The notes: generated by a model not told the origin, from the letters alone. Shown: positions 32,284 through 42,364, counted from the stretch's first letter. The stretch: DNA of 64,000 nucleotides from Lachnospiraceae bacterium UBA5895 (GCA_002431915.1 DJEP01000022.1:1-64000), one strand, 5' to 3'. A program made the numbers and translations.

Positions 32284-33561
32284 ATGAAAGGAATCCGGAT
32301 ACAGGGCGGCATGCCGCTGCAGGGAAAGGTACGCATACAAGGGTCTAAAAATGCGGCACTTCCGATCCTGGCGGCAACGCTTCTTACCAATGAAGTATCC
32401 TATATTCAGAACTGCCCGCGGATCGCAGATGTGCACAGGTTTGTGCATCTGTTGCGGGAACTGGGATGTATGGTACACTGGCAGGAAAATGGAATCCGGA
32501 TACAGCCGGGAGGCGGAGATGCCCTGCCCTGTGAGAGAGCAGAGGCAAGAAGAATGCGTGGCGAAGCCATTACCGGCATGCGTTCGTCGCTGTGTCTGCT
32601 GGGAGCATTGCTCGGCAGATGCGGATATGTGACCATGGAACATCCGGGTGGATGCGTCATCGGCGACAGACCCATTGATCTGCATATTCATGCACTGGAA
32701 CAGATGGGAGTTGAATTTCTCGAGGAGGACGGACTTTTATCCGCACGGGCGAAAAATCTGCACGGTGCCAGGATCACACTGAATTTCCCCAGCGTGGGTG
32801 CCACGGAGAATATTTTGCTGGCAGCGGTAAAAGCCACCGGAGATACTGTAATCACCGGTGCTGCCAGGGAACCGGAAGTGACAGCACTATGTGAGTTCCT
32901 GACGGCATGCGGTGCTTTCATCGAAGGAATCGGAAGTCCGGAGCTTACCGTCCATGGTGTCGGAGCGCTTCACGGGACCCGGTATACGGTTCCGGCAGAC
33001 CGGATCGTGGCTGGAACCTATCTGTTTGGTTGTATCGGCTGCGGCGGGAGTGTACTGTTAGATCAGGCACCCTGGAGACAGATGGAAACAGTGACTGTGG
33101 CTGCGGAGAGAATGGGGGCACAATGTACCGTCTCCGAAGAGGGACTGTTCGTACAGGCACCGGAGAGACCGAAGAGTATCGTGCATCTGCAGACCGGACC
33201 GTACCCGGAATTCCCCACGGACCTGCAGTCGGCGGCGATGGCGGTACTGACCATGGCAGAGGGAATCAGTTGTATTGAAGAGAATATTTTCGAGAACCGT
33301 TTTCGAATTGCAGAACCCTTAAACCACATGGGGGCACAGATCGTCTTAAAAGACGGTCAACACGCAGTGATCACCGGAGTGGAACGTCTGCATGGGGGAC
33401 AGTTGAACGCCTGTGAACTTCGCGGTGGGGCAGCACTGGTCTTAGCCGGACTTGCGGCGGAGGGTGAGAGCTTCGTGACGGGACAGCACTTTATAGAACG
33501 CGGATATGAGAATATCTGCAGAGATTTCAGAGAATTAGGAGCACGGATCATCAGTGTATAG
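32284..33561 (+). CDS. murA: UDP-N-acetylglucosamine 1-carboxyvinyltransferase
   Basis: Transfers enolpyruvate to UDP-GlcNAc, the first committed peptidoglycan step and the fosfomycin target. It has 425 residues. Visible are GSKNAALPILAATLL at the N terminus, the catalytic-loop Cys in HPGGCVIGDRPIDLH, NFPSVGATENILLAAV and EFPTDLQSAAMAVLTMAEG. ATG 32284 is chosen because the protein starts in register with the family; a 41-codon upstream extension runs through repeat C and is not credible. The stop codon overlaps the ftsQ start by 8 bp. Confidence 0.96.
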   Translation: MKGIRIQGGMPLQGKVRIQGSKNAALPILAATLLTNEVSYIQNCPRIADVHRFVHLLRELGCMVHWQENGIRIQPGGGDALPCERAEARRMRGEAITGMRSSLCLLGALLGRCGYVTMEHPGGCVIGDRPIDLHIHALEQMGVEFLEEDGLLSARAKNLHGARITLNFPSVGATENILLAAVKATGDTVITGAAREPEVTALCEFLTACGAFIEGIGSPELTVHGVGALHGTRYTVPADRIVAGTYLFGCIGCGGSVLLDQAPWRQMETVTVAAERMGAQCTVSEEGLFVQAPERPKSIVHLQTGPYPEFPTDLQSAAMAVLTMAEGISCIEENIFENRFRIAEPLNHMGAQIVLKDGQHAVITGVERLHGGQLNACELRGGAALVLAGLAAEGESFVTGQHFIERGYENICRDFRELGARIISV

Positions 33562-34288
33562 AGACCGAAGCAGAATTATCAGAAGAATAGTGATTATATG
33601 CGTCCTGCTGCTTGCACTGGGTGGGGGCGCCGTGGCATTGCACTCCGTGTATACGGTCCGTACCGTGTATGTGGAGGGCAATGTGCATTATACGGAAGAT
33701 GAGATCAAAAAGATCGTAATGGCGGGACCGTTAGGGGACAATTCCCTGTATCTTTCGTTAAAATACAGAGACAGAGGCATTCAGGATATTCCCTTTGTGG
33801 ATGTGATGAATGTATCCATTCTGGCTCCCGACACCATCAAGATCACTGTCTATGAAAAAGCACTGGCGGGATATGTAAAATATCTGGATACTTATATGTA
33901 TTTTGACAAGGACGGCTATGTGGTGGAAAGCTCCGGGATCCGTACCCAGGGAATTCCACAGATCACAGGATTGTCTTTCGATCATATCGTGCTGGGAGAG
34001 CAGCTGCCGGTGGAAGACCCGCTGGTGTTTGCAAGAATCATGGATCTGACCAAACTGTTAAATAAATATTCACTGGCTGCGGACAAGATCTACCTGCATT
34101 CTTCCGGAGAGGTTACAATCTACTTCGGACAGATCAAGGTTGCCATGGGCAGTGATAACAGTCATCTGGAGGACAAGCTGCAGCTTTTGCCGGGATTTTT
34201 GGAGAAACTGGAAGGAAAAAGCGGAACCCTGCAAATGGAAAATTATGAGGAAGGGAAGGGGAAATTTACATTCAAACCGGATGCGTGA
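33554..34288 (+). CDS. ftsQ: Cell-division protein FtsQ/DivIB
   Basis: A 244-residue bitopic division protein. A short cytoplasmic basic tail, one membrane helix (IVIICVLLLALGGGAVALHS) and an external POTRA-like domain (VRTVYVEGNVHYTEDEIKKIV) are followed by a beta domain. It bridges FtsW/FtsI and FtsL/FtsB at the septum. The GTG start at 33554 overlaps the murA stop codon, so translation is coupled. About 100 bp separate it from ftsZ. Confidence 0.9.
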   Translation: MYRDRSRIIRRIVIICVLLLALGGGAVALHSVYTVRTVYVEGNVHYTEDEIKKIVMAGPLGDNSLYLSLKYRDRGIQDIPFVDVMNVSILAPDTIKITVYEKALAGYVKYLDTYMYFDKDGYVVESSGIRTQGIPQITGLSFDHIVLGEQLPVEDPLVFARIMDLTKLLNKYSLAADKIYLHSSGEVTIYFGQIKVAMGSDNSHLEDKLQLLPGFLEKLEGKSGTLQMENYEEGKGKFTFKPDA

Positions 34289-34389
34289 AACATTTGTGAA
34301 ACATTTTGAAAAAATAGGTTGCTAAATTTGTAAAATGATTATATGATAGTCTATGTGAAGTTGAAAAAGGTTAAAAGGAGGAACTAACC

Positions 34390-35580
34390 TTGCTGGAAAT
34401 TAAGACGAATGACGCGGATGTAGCTGCCAAGATCATCGTAGTCGGTGTAGGCGGCGCGGGTAACAACGCTGTAAATAGAATGGTAGATGAGAAAATTGAC
34501 GGAGTGGATTTTATCGGTGTGAATACCGATAAGCAGGCATTACAGCTCTGCAAGGCTCCGAAACTGTTACAGATAGGTGAGAAGCTGACCAAGGGTCTTG
34601 GTGCGGGAGCCAAGCCTGAGATCGGTGAGAAGGCAGCCGAAGAGAGTGCGGAAGAGATCTCCGCAGCTCTTAAGGGCGCAGACATGGTATTTGTCACCTG
34701 TGGTATGGGCGGCGGTACCGGAACCGGAGCTGCTCCGGTAGTGGCAAAGCTTGCAAAGGATATGGGCATCTTAACCGTTGGTGTGGTGACGAAGCCTTTC
34801 CGCTTTGAAGCAAAAGCCCGTATGGTGAATGCATTAAACGGTATCGAGCGTATCAAGGAACACGTGGATACCCTGATTGTAATACCCAATGATAAGCTGT
34901 TGGAGATCGTGGACAGACGTACCACCATGCCCGAAGCGCTGAAGAAGGCGGACGAAGTACTCCAGCAGGCAGTACAGGGAATCACTGATCTGATCAATGT
35001 TCCCGCAGTCATCAATCTGGACTTTGCGGATGTACAGACTGTTATGAAGGACAAGGGTATCGCTCACATCGGTATCGGTGAAGGCAAGGGCGACGACAAG
35101 GCTATGGAAGCTGTCAAGATGGCAGTGGAGAGCCCTCTGTTAGAGACCACTATTTCCGGTGCTTCGCATGTCATTATCAATATCTCCGGAGATATTACCC
35201 TGGCAGATGCGTCCGACGCAGCAAGCTATGTACAGGAGCTGGCAGGCGACGATGTGAATATTATCTTCGGTGCTATGTACGATGAGTCCAAGTCCGATAG
35301 CTGTACGATTACCGTTATCGCTACCGGTCTGGAAGATAAGGCAAACAATGCGGTACAGAGCCGCTTAGGTGGAGGCACTGCATTCAGACAGCCCGCTTCC
35401 CATATGACTCCGGCTTCTCTGAAGGGACTGCAGCCCACCGCGCCTGCGACACCCGGAGCACAGGGAGGACAGGCTTCGAGACCCGTGCAGCCCGTACCCG
35501 GCATTCATAAGCCAGCAGATATCAGAAGCTCCGTAGAAGAAAAATCTCTGAAGATTCCTGATTTCTTACAGAGAAAGTAA
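34390..35580 (+). CDS. ftsZ: Cell-division GTPase FtsZ
   Basis: A tubulin-like GTPase forming the division ring. It has 396 residues. The N-terminal GTP-binding region has [15 protein letters not shown] and [18 protein letters not shown] (tubulin signature), and the T7 loop is [16 protein letters not shown] variable Gln/Pro-rich linker is followed by the conserved tail [12 protein letters not shown] that binds FtsA/SepF. The start is a TTG with AAAGGAGG ending 8 bp before it, and no ATG in the right place, so a non-ATG start seems genuine. It is last in the cluster and followed by a terminator. Confidence 0.97.
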   Translation: MLEIKTNDADVAAKIIVVGVGGAGNNAVNRMVDEKIDGVDFIGVNTDKQALQLCKAPKLLQIGEKLTKGLGAGAKPEIGEKAAEESAEEISAALKGADMVFVTCGMGGGTGTGAAPVVAKLAKDMGILTVGVVTKPFRFEAKARMVNALNGIERIKEHVDTLIVIPNDKLLEIVDRRTTMPEALKKADEVLQQAVQGITDLINVPAVINLDFADVQTVMKDKGIAHIGIGEGKGDDKAMEAVKMAVESPLLETTISGASHVIINISGDITLADASDAASYVQELAGDDVNIIFGAMYDESKSDSCTITVIATGLEDKANNAVQSRLGGGTAFRQPASHMTPASLKGLQPTAPATPGAQGGQASRPVQPVPGIHKPADIRSSVEEKSLKIPDFLQRK

Positions 35581-35615
35581 TACAGAACATAGAACCCGGA
35601 AAATAAAAGTAAGAA

Positions 35616-35650
35616 AGCCACAGCACGGCAAATGTGTTGTGGCTTGTTTT
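35616..35650 (+). terminator. Terminator after ftsZ
   Basis: AGCCACAGCAC 35616-35626 pairs with GTGTTGTGGCT 35634-35644 (one G-T pair), followed by TGTTTT. It separates ftsZ from the converging membrane-protein gene. Confidence 0.9.
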
Positions 35651-35662
35651 GCGTTCAGAAAT

Positions 35663-36700
35663 TTATTTTTTCGATTTTCCGGAAGAAATGATTTTCTCTC
35701 CCATTACGAAGAAAGCACCGATCACACAGGGCAGCAGCATGGTGGCAAAGCGGTAAAGAAGTACGGCAGACAGAGCTTTGGCTTCCGGCAGGAGGCGGCG
35801 GAACAGTAAGGTGAAGACGGCTTCTACGGATCCAATCCCCGCCGGAGTGGGAATGACCCCCGCCAGAGACTGGCTTAAGGAGGTCAGTGCAAAACATTGC
35901 AGGAAAGAAAACGGAAGATTCCCGGATCCTCCAAACAGGGAATTGCAAAATACCATCCAGGGAATGATATACCAGGTAGTGAATTTTAATAGATTACACA
36001 GGAACAGTCGAAGCAACAGAACCGGATCCCGTAACAGAGAGCGGCTTTCCGCCTGCAGCAGAGCCAGCTTATGTCCGGCACCGGTCAGCTTTTCCTCCCA
36101 GGAGGGATGTTTTCCCCGGAACCGGTTGGCCAGCAGATTACAGACCGTCTGCATCCAGGGTACGGTGGCGACCGCCAGGAGGACACCGGCAATCACACAT
36201 ACGCCCAAAAATCCAAGGAGAATATAACTCTGATAATCCGGGAAGGAAGTATGTATGAATCTGTAAGTGATAAAAAACAGGATCAGACTATATACAGCCA
36301 TGGAGACTTTGTGCACAATATATTGGAAAAAATATTTACCGGTGGCGTTGGGAACCGGTATTCCGGCCTTATTCAGATAATAAATTCCGGCAATGCCGGA
36401 GCCGCTGCCCAAAGTGGCTGTCTTGTAAAAGGAGCAATAAAAAGCATTGCAGAATCCCTGCCAGCCGGTGTATTCCGGGTGCGTTTTGTGTACGATCAGC
36501 CAGGTAATGTGTCCCTCACACAGGTGATAGAGGATCACACTGAGGAACAGGGCAAGAATGACCTGCGGGGAGACCTGGGCCAGCTCCGTGACCATATCAC
36601 CCATAGAGTCTCTGAAGCTATAATACAGAATGCCCAGCAACAGACAGACAAACAGTAATTTCAACAGGAATTTTATAACTTTTCCGGAATCATGACGCAT
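35663..36700 (-). CDS. UPF0104 / lysylphosphatidylglycerol synthase-TM family protein
   Basis: A 345-residue integral membrane protein with about eight hydrophobic segments and the family pattern YKTATLGSGSGIAGIYYLNKAG, then LAGVIPTPAGIGSVEAVFTLLF and YRFATMLLPCVIGAFF. The fold is that of the flippase domain of MprF, without the synthase domain. It may move a lipid across the membrane; the substrate is unknown. AAGGAGG lies 9 bp before the ATG. It is monocistronic on the minus strand between ftsZ and ftsH. Confidence 0.88.
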   Translation of the reverse strand: MRHDSGKVIKFLLKLLFVCLLLGILYYSFRDSMGDMVTELAQVSPQVILALFLSVILYHLCEGHITWLIVHKTHPEYTGWQGFCNAFYCSFYKTATLGSGSGIAGIYYLNKAGIPVPNATGKYFFQYIVHKVSMAVYSLILFFITYRFIHTSFPDYQSYILLGFLGVCVIAGVLLAVATVPWMQTVCNLLANRFRGKHPSWEEKLTGAGHKLALLQAESRSLLRDPVLLLRLFLCNLLKFTTWYIIPWMVFCNSLFGGSGNLPFSFLQCFALTSLSQSLAGVIPTPAGIGSVEAVFTLLFRRLLPEAKALSAVLLYRFATMLLPCVIGAFFVMGEKIISSGKSKK

Positions 36701-36913
36701 TGGTGCTTCCTCCTTTTCCAGTCTTATTGTCTCTCTTTTTGGAAAAAAGCGAAAGAAACAAAATCGGTGAAACGTAGCTTTTCTGGCGCATAAGTTTATT
36801 CTTTTTTTAGAATAAGGTAAGAGAATAACTATTGAATAAATGTCAGAAAATGTCTATGATTGATTTATTACATTAAAACAAACTATATATAGAAAGTAAG
36901 GAAAGGAAAATGT

Positions 36914-38737
36914 ATGCAGGAAGTAAAACAACCGAATAAAAGACCGTTTATCTTTTACTATCTGATTGCTCTTGTGGCGATTATGCTGATCAACAGCCTG
37001 TTGATACCGCAGATCGCACAACGTGCGGTAAAAGAAGTGGATTACAACACTTTTATGCAGATGACATATGATAAACAGATCGACGAGGTACAGATTCAGG
37101 ACAACCAGATCGTATTTACCGCAAAAAATGACAAGACGATCTATAAGACCGGTCTGATGGATGACCCGGACAGAACCCAGAGACTGTATGACAGCGGAGC
37201 ACAGTTCTCCAGTGAGATCGTGGAAGAGGCTTCTCCAATCTTAAGCTTCCTGATCAGCTGGTTGTTGCCTTTGGTCATTATCATTGGTTTCGGACAGTTT
37301 ATGTATCGCCAGATGGCGAAAAAGGTCGGTGGAGATTCCATGATGTTCGGCATGGGCGGCATGGGCAGGAGCAATGCCAAAGTCTATGTGAAATCTTCCA
37401 ACGGCATCAAGTTCTCCGATGTGGCCGGTGAGGATGAAGCGAAAGAGAATCTGACAGAGATCGTGGAATACCTGCATGATCCCGATAAATATAAGGAGAT
37501 CGGTGCCTCCATGCCAAAGGGTATCCTGTTAGTAGGCCCTCCCGGAACCGGTAAGACGATGTTAGCCAAAGCAGTAGCCGGTGAAGCCAATGTGCCGTTC
37601 TTTTCCATGTCCGGTTCGGAATTCGTGGAGATGTTCGTAGGTATGGGTGCTTCCAAAGTACGGGATCTGTTCAAACAGGCAAAAGAGAAGGCTCCCTGTA
37701 TCGTATTTATAGATGAGATTGATGCCATCGGTAAAAAGCGTGACGGCCAGATGGGTGGTAACGATGAGAGAGAACAGACACTGAACCAGCTGCTGACGGA
37801 GATGGATGGATTCGAAGGCAACAACGGTGTTATCATTCTGGCTGCTACCAACCGGCCGGAGAGCCTGGATCCTGCGCTCTTACGTCCCGGTCGGTTTGAC
37901 AGACGTGTGCCGGTAGAACTTCCCGACCTGAAGGGAAGAGAAGAGATCCTGAAGGTTCATGCCCGTAAGATCAAAGTGGCGGATAACGTTGACTTTAATA
38001 AGATCGCCCGTATGGCGTCCGGTGCTTCCGGTGCAGAGCTTGCCAATATCGTCAATGAGGCAGCACTTCGGGCAGTCAGAGACGGACGGAAGTTCGCAAC
38101 CCAGGCGGATCTGGAAGAGAGTATTGAAGTGGTCATTGCCGGTTATCAGAAAAAGAATGCCATTCTTACAGACAAAGAAAAGAGGATCGTGGCATACCAT
38201 GAGATCGGACATGCACTGGTGGCAGCGAAACAGACCAATTCCGCACCGGTACAGAAGATCACCATTGTGCCCCGTACTTCCGGAGCGTTGGGATATACCA
38301 TGCAGGTGGAAGAGGAAGGCAATCATTATCTGATGAGCAAGGAAGAGATGGAGAACAAGATCGCAACACTGACCGGAGGACGTGCCGCAGAAGAGATCGC
38401 CTTCGGATCCGTGACCACAGGAGCTTCCAATGACATCGAGCAGGCAACCAAGCTTGCAAGAGGTATGATCACCCGTTACGGTATGAGCAAAGATTTCGAC
38501 ATGGTAGCCATGGAGACTGTGACGAACCAGTATCTGGGCGGCGATGCTTCCCTGACCTGTTCCATGGAGACCCAGACCGCTATTGATAAGGAAGTCGTGG
38601 AACTGGTGAAGAAACAGCATGAGAAGGCAGGACAGATTCTGCTGGAGAATCGTGCAAAACTGGATGAACTGTCCCAGTACTTATATGAAAAAGAAACCAT
38701 TACCGGAGAAGAATTCATGAAGATTTTAAATGCATGA
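36914..38737 (+). CDS. ftsH: ATP-dependent zinc metalloprotease FtsH
   Basis: A membrane-anchored AAA+ protease of 607 residues that degrades misassembled membrane proteins and regulators. Two membrane helices (residues about 12-28 and 105-125) flank an external domain. The AAA+ module has Walker A GPPGTGKTMLAKA, Walker B CIVFIDEIDAIG and the SRH region LAATNRPESLDPALLRPGRFDR (second region of homology). The zinc site HEIGH lies in VAYHEIGHALVAA. The 213-bp AT-rich leader holds its promoter and a small hairpin TTATTCT/AGAATAA. A terminator follows the stop codon. Confidence 0.97.
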   Translation: MQEVKQPNKRPFIFYYLIALVAIMLINSLLIPQIAQRAVKEVDYNTFMQMTYDKQIDEVQIQDNQIVFTAKNDKTIYKTGLMDDPDRTQRLYDSGAQFSSEIVEEASPILSFLISWLLPLVIIIGFGQFMYRQMAKKVGGDSMMFGMGGMGRSNAKVYVKSSNGIKFSDVAGEDEAKENLTEIVEYLHDPDKYKEIGASMPKGILLVGPPGTGKTMLAKAVAGEANVPFFSMSGSEFVEMFVGMGASKVRDLFKQAKEKAPCIVFIDEIDAIGKKRDGQMGGNDEREQTLNQLLTEMDGFEGNNGVIILAATNRPESLDPALLRPGRFDRRVPVELPDLKGREEILKVHARKIKVADNVDFNKIARMASGASGAELANIVNEAALRAVRDGRKFATQADLEESIEVVIAGYQKKNAILTDKEKRIVAYHEIGHALVAAKQTNSAPVQKITIVPRTSGALGYTMQVEEEGNHYLMSKEEMENKIATLTGGRAAEEIAFGSVTTGASNDIEQATKLARGMITRYGMSKDFDMVAMETVTNQYLGGDASLTCSMETQTAIDKEVVELVKKQHEKAGQILLENRAKLDELSQYLYEKETITGEEFMKILNA

Positions 38738-38754
38738 CGGTAGGGAAATAAAAG

Positions 38755-38785
38755 CGGAATCGGCATTTGTGCCGGTTCCGTTTTG
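38755..38785 (+). terminator. Terminator after ftsH
   Basis: CGGAATCGGCA 38755-38765 pairs with TGCCGGTTCCG 38770-38780 (one G-T pair), loop TTTG, then TTTTGC. The truncated gene remnant starts about 6 bp after it. Confidence 0.92.
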
Positions 38786-38791
38786 CGTTAA

Positions 38792-40666
38792 GAAAATCAG
38801 TATCTGTATGGAAACTGCTACCGGGATGAGGAGACCTCCTCTGCACATTTGTGGAAGGAATCAGACGGCAGTGCACTGGATATCACACCGCAGAAGTGGC
38901 AGGAACCTATGGATATGGATGGATACCGGTTCTATGATACACCGCAGTCTGTAACACTGACAGAGGACGGTCTGCTGGTGGGACTTTCTTATTTTTCTTT
39001 GGATGTATTGCTGGCACAGGACGGAAGTCTGGTGAGCAGTCAGGAGAGCGACAGCCTGACCGACAGCGGCAGCCTGTCAGATAACAGGTGGGTCAGCGCT
39101 GTGGGAGACATTCTGTATCTGGCACAGGCGGATGAACAGGGGAGCGTGAACGGACTGTTGCAGATGCAGCTGGATGGAAATAATGGGGCAAAATTGAAGG
39201 AAGTGCTTCCTTTTTCCCAGGACAGTTACAGTTCCACTTATTTCAGTGTACTGGAGGACGGCACGGTCTATGCGGCAGACGCAGATGGATTCTTCCGCTG
39301 TGATGCCGGGGATTCCAACTGGCAGAAGCTGTTGGAAGGAATCGACACCGGTTTTTCCCTGACGGATCTGTGGTGCCGGGATATGGTGGCACTGTCGGAC
39401 GGCAGTGTGTATGCGTGGTTTGGAAGTGACAGCGGGGATCGGATCATGATTTACCGTTATGACCCCGATGCGGTGACAGAGGTTACCGAGGAACTGACCC
39501 TGTATATGGTAGAGGAGAGCTTTTTTGTACAGCAGGCAGCGGTGCAGTATCACAAGCAACATCCGGAGGTGCTGATTCATGTGAATTCGGCAATCTCTCT
39601 AACGGATAAATACAGCGGAAATGCTGATTATCAGCAGGTATATCAGGATCTGAACACATCCCTGACCTCCGGCAAGGGTCCGGATCTCATGGTGATGGAT
39701 CATCTGAAGCTGGACACTTATGCCTCCAAGGGATTGCTGCTGGATCTACAGGAGGTATTACAGCCCATGGAAGAGGACGGAACCCTGCTTTCCAATATTA
39801 CCACTGCCTATGAAGAGGAAAACGGCGTAAGATACGCAGTACCGTTACAGTTCAGCCTGCTGCTGGCCGTCGGCAGGGATATGCAGCCGGAGGAGATGAG
39901 CAGCATGGACGCTATTGCAAAGGCGGTATCCGGAAAGACAGAGAGTTATATGGGAGACCGTACCTGCGGGGAACTGGTGGAAGAGTTCTATCCCCTGATC
40001 GCGGATGATATTTTACAGAACCGTCAGGTAAACCGCGAGATCCTGCGCCCCTGGCTGGAAGACTTAAAGACCATCGGGGACAACTGTGGTATTCTTCCTT
40101 CCAGAAAGGAAGGCCGGGCAGCAAATATCTGGGATCTGGGATCGAACGTGAAGCTGGTATTAGAGGAAACAGACGGCTTTAATCAGGCAATGACTCCTTA
40201 TGCTGTGGCAGATCTTTTGAATGCCAATGTGGTATCCATGGAAAATGCTTTTTATCCCAAGATGGTCATTGGAATCAACAGCCGGAGTGAACATGTGGAG
40301 ACCGCAAAGGATTTCCTGCGGTTTGCCCTGTCTGAGGAATTGCAGAGCGTGGATACTTATGAGGGATTCCCGGTCAACGCGAAAGCACTGGAGATGCAGG
40401 CAGCAGCAGATCGCAGCATGGCGGAAGCCTACACCACCTATGATATCGATGGCACCAGCGCGGAATTTGCCATCAAATCCTACTCTGAGGAGACAGCAAA
40501 TCATCTGATCGATCTGTGCAAGACCGCAACCCTGTGTCTCAAGGAAGACACCCAGATCGAGACCTCCCTGACCGAGAGCCTGCAGGCATACCTCCAGGGT
40601 CAGACCACCGTGGAAGAAGCCATGGATGCCGTGGAAGGAAGTTTGAAGATGTATCTGGCGGAGTAG
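38792..40666 (+). pseudogene. 5'-truncated extracellular solute-binding protein with propeller-like N-terminal part
   Basis: The frame is open from 38792 to the stop codon at 40666 (about 624 codons) but has no credible start: no ATG, no ribosome binding site, and no signal peptide or lipobox although the family is exported. It opens mid-domain with YLYGNCYRDEETSSAHLW. About 210 residues form repeated beta segments (SLDVLLAQDGSLVSSQES, GTVYAADADGFFRCDAG, GSVYAWFGSDSGDRIMIYRY). A type 1 substrate-binding protein then follows (TLYMVEESFFVQQAAVQYHK, KGPDLMVMDHLKLDTYASKG). The sequence sits directly behind the ftsH terminator, suggesting that a rearrangement removed the 5' end. A TTG at 38849 could start a non-exported product but is unlikely. 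Confidence 0.75.
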
Positions 40667-40697
40667 TGCTCCGTCTGGCGTTCTCCGGTCGATTTTC

Positions 40698-40750
40698 CAC
40701 AGGAAAGTAACTTGTAAACATAGGACAAAGCCGCTATAATTTTAGGCATA
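40698..40750 (+). promoter_or_regulatory. Promoter-bearing direct repeat, left copy
   Basis: This carries TTGTAA 40712-40717 and TATAAT 40735-40740 with a 17-bp spacer. The 53-bp segment is about four-fifths identical to 42041-42093 on the same strand. The DNA after it (40751-40867) holds only a tiny frame VERFAQSFERMIEAALGEA and a hairpin GAAGCCT/AGGCTTC at 40811-40827, so the left copy drives no recognisable gene. Confidence 0.7.
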
Positions 40751-40867
40751 GGAAAGGCGGTGGAGAGATTTGCGCAGTCCTTTGAACGGATGATAGAGGC
40801 AGCATTGGGAGAAGCCTGACAGGCTTCTTCCAAAATAAATTTTCAACGTAAGTGCATCATTTTGAAT

Positions 40868-41977
40868 TTATTCCCGCAACAACCAATCTGCAACATCATA
40901 GATTTCAATACCTTCGTGGCTATATTTTGGATGTCTCGTTCTGGCAATGATCAGTTTCGGATAGGCATCCCGAATCTGAAGAAGTGGGGACACTTCCCGT
41001 TCAAAGGTCTCCTGTGCGGAAATGTTATCACTCACCTGTATATAAATTTTTTCACTGCCTCTTTGGGCTACAAAATCAATTTCTTTCTGATACAGTTTTC
41101 CAACATAAACATCATAACCGCGGCGAAGCAGCTCGATACAAACGATATTTTCATAAACTCTGCCATAATCCATATTTCGGCTGCCGAGAATTGCGTATCG
41201 AATACCGCTGTCACAGAGATAAAATTTTTCCGAGTTTTCAAGATATTTCTTTCCACGAATGTCATAACGCTTGATATCGTAAAACACAAAAGCGCTACAA
41301 AGATATTTAATATATCTACCAATTGTTACATGATTGGTTGGAGTATCATTTGCCGTTAACAGCTGACTGACTTTATTTGGAGAGGTTAGGTTACTGATAT
41401 TGTCCATGAGGAACTCACTAAGTCTTTGCAAAACCAAGGTATCAGGGAGGGCATATTTCTGTACCAGATCCCTGGTAACAATAGTTTCATAGACCTCTTT
41501 GATATAATTTGTCCGGTCTATCTCTGCTTTGTAAGCATAAGAACCGGCGAGCCCACCTTTTATAGAATAATCATCAAAAAGTTTGTCCTTATCCTGAATA
41601 TCCTCGTTGAATTTACAGTACTCCTGAAAGCTAAATGGAAATACATGAACTTCGATGTATCGTCCGGTAAAAAGGGTTGCCAGTTCTGCGCTTAGCAGGA
41701 ATGCATTGGAGCCTGTTACATAGATATCATATTTGCCCTTTGCGTAAAGACTATTAATTGCCAACTCGAATTTGGGACACATCTGCACTTCATCCACGAA
41801 AAGGTAATTGGTCTTTCCGTCCTGATAACGTTCTTCTACGTAGGTGTGCAATGCGTGGTATTCTTTGACTTCTTCATATGCCAGGTCCATAAAATCAATA
41901 AAAATAATATTGATATCCGGAGTTCCATTCAATTCGATCATCCTATTAAGATACTTTTCTCTCGTAATTGTTTTCAA
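40868..41977 (-). CDS. DUF4143-type AAA ATPase lacking its Walker A segment
   Basis: About 369 residues of the ATPase/DUF4143 family: ITREKYLNRMIELNGTPD at the start, Walker B NYLFVDEVQMCP, sensor-like VTGSNAFLLSAELATLFTGR, FPFSFQEYCKF, and a C-terminal DUF4143/nuclease-like part (FYLCDSGIRYAILGSRNMDYGR, KEIDFVAQRGSEKIYIQVS). Family members carry an ITGIRRCGKS-type P-loop about 25 residues from the start. Here the text jumps from NGTPDI straight to NIIFIDFMDL, consistent with an in-frame loss of roughly 30 codons near 41905-41915. ATP hydrolysis is therefore unlikely. A TTG at 41977 is taken as the start; the frame stays open upstream to 42064. It lies between two copies of a promoter repeat. 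Confidence 0.75.
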   Translation of the reverse strand: MKTITREKYLNRMIELNGTPDINIIFIDFMDLAYEEVKEYHALHTYVEERYQDGKTNYLFVDEVQMCPKFELAINSLYAKGKYDIYVTGSNAFLLSAELATLFTGRYIEVHVFPFSFQEYCKFNEDIQDKDKLFDDYSIKGGLAGSYAYKAEIDRTNYIKEVYETIVTRDLVQKYALPDTLVLQRLSEFLMDNISNLTSPNKVSQLLTANDTPTNHVTIGRYIKYLCSAFVFYDIKRYDIRGKKYLENSEKFYLCDSGIRYAILGSRNMDYGRVYENIVCIELLRRGYDVYVGKLYQKEIDFVAQRGSEKIYIQVSDNISAQETFEREVSPLLQIRDAYPKLIIARTRHPKYSHEGIEIYDVADWLLRE

Positions 41978-42040
41978 ACAGTCACCCACTTTCAAAATCG
42001 TAAATTTTTTAATTTTTTGAAATCGCAAAGAATTATATTT

Positions 42041-42093
42041 CATAGGAAAGCGGCTTGTAAACATGGAATAAAGCCTCTATAATTTTAAACATA
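42041..42093 (+). promoter_or_regulatory. Promoter-bearing direct repeat, right copy
   Basis: TTGTAA 42055-42060 and TATAAT 42078-42083 with a 17-bp spacer. It lies about 50 bp before the small gene at 42146, which it probably drives. Its partner at 40698 flanks the other side of the minus-strand ATPase gene. Confidence 0.75.
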
Positions 42094-42145
42094 AATATAA
42101 AGAAGCCGAAGAGACATACAGAGGAGTACGAGGGGGGGAAGTGTG

Positions 42146-42364
42146 ATGGGATTATTTTCTAAGAGAACCGAAAAGAAAACTTACGACCGGAGCAGTCAGA
42201 AGCCCGTCATCAAAGCCAGCATCTGCAACGGCGAACAGATGGCAGGTTTTAGGAATATCCATACGGGAAAATTTGAAGAAGTTATGCTGATCCGCGGAGC
42301 GGAGGATCTCGAGGCATTTACGACGATGTATGGGATTGAGGGAGAGATTACAAAGGAATATTGA
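42146..42364 (+). CDS. Small conserved protein of unknown function
   Basis: A 72-residue protein: basic start MGLFSKRTEKKTYDRSSQK, then PVIKASICNGEQMAGFRNIH, TGKFEEVMLIRGAEDLEAF and an acidic end. It has no membrane helix or recognised domain; the layout suggests a small alpha/beta fold. I have the impression of similar small proteins in Lachnospiraceae but no function is known to me. The run of seven G at 42132-42138 provides the ribosome binding site for ATG 42146. Transcription probably comes from the repeat promoter at 42055-42083. Confidence 0.7.
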   Translation: MGLFSKRTEKKTYDRSSQKPVIKASICNGEQMAGFRNIHTGKFEEVMLIRGAEDLEAFTTMYGIEGEITKEY

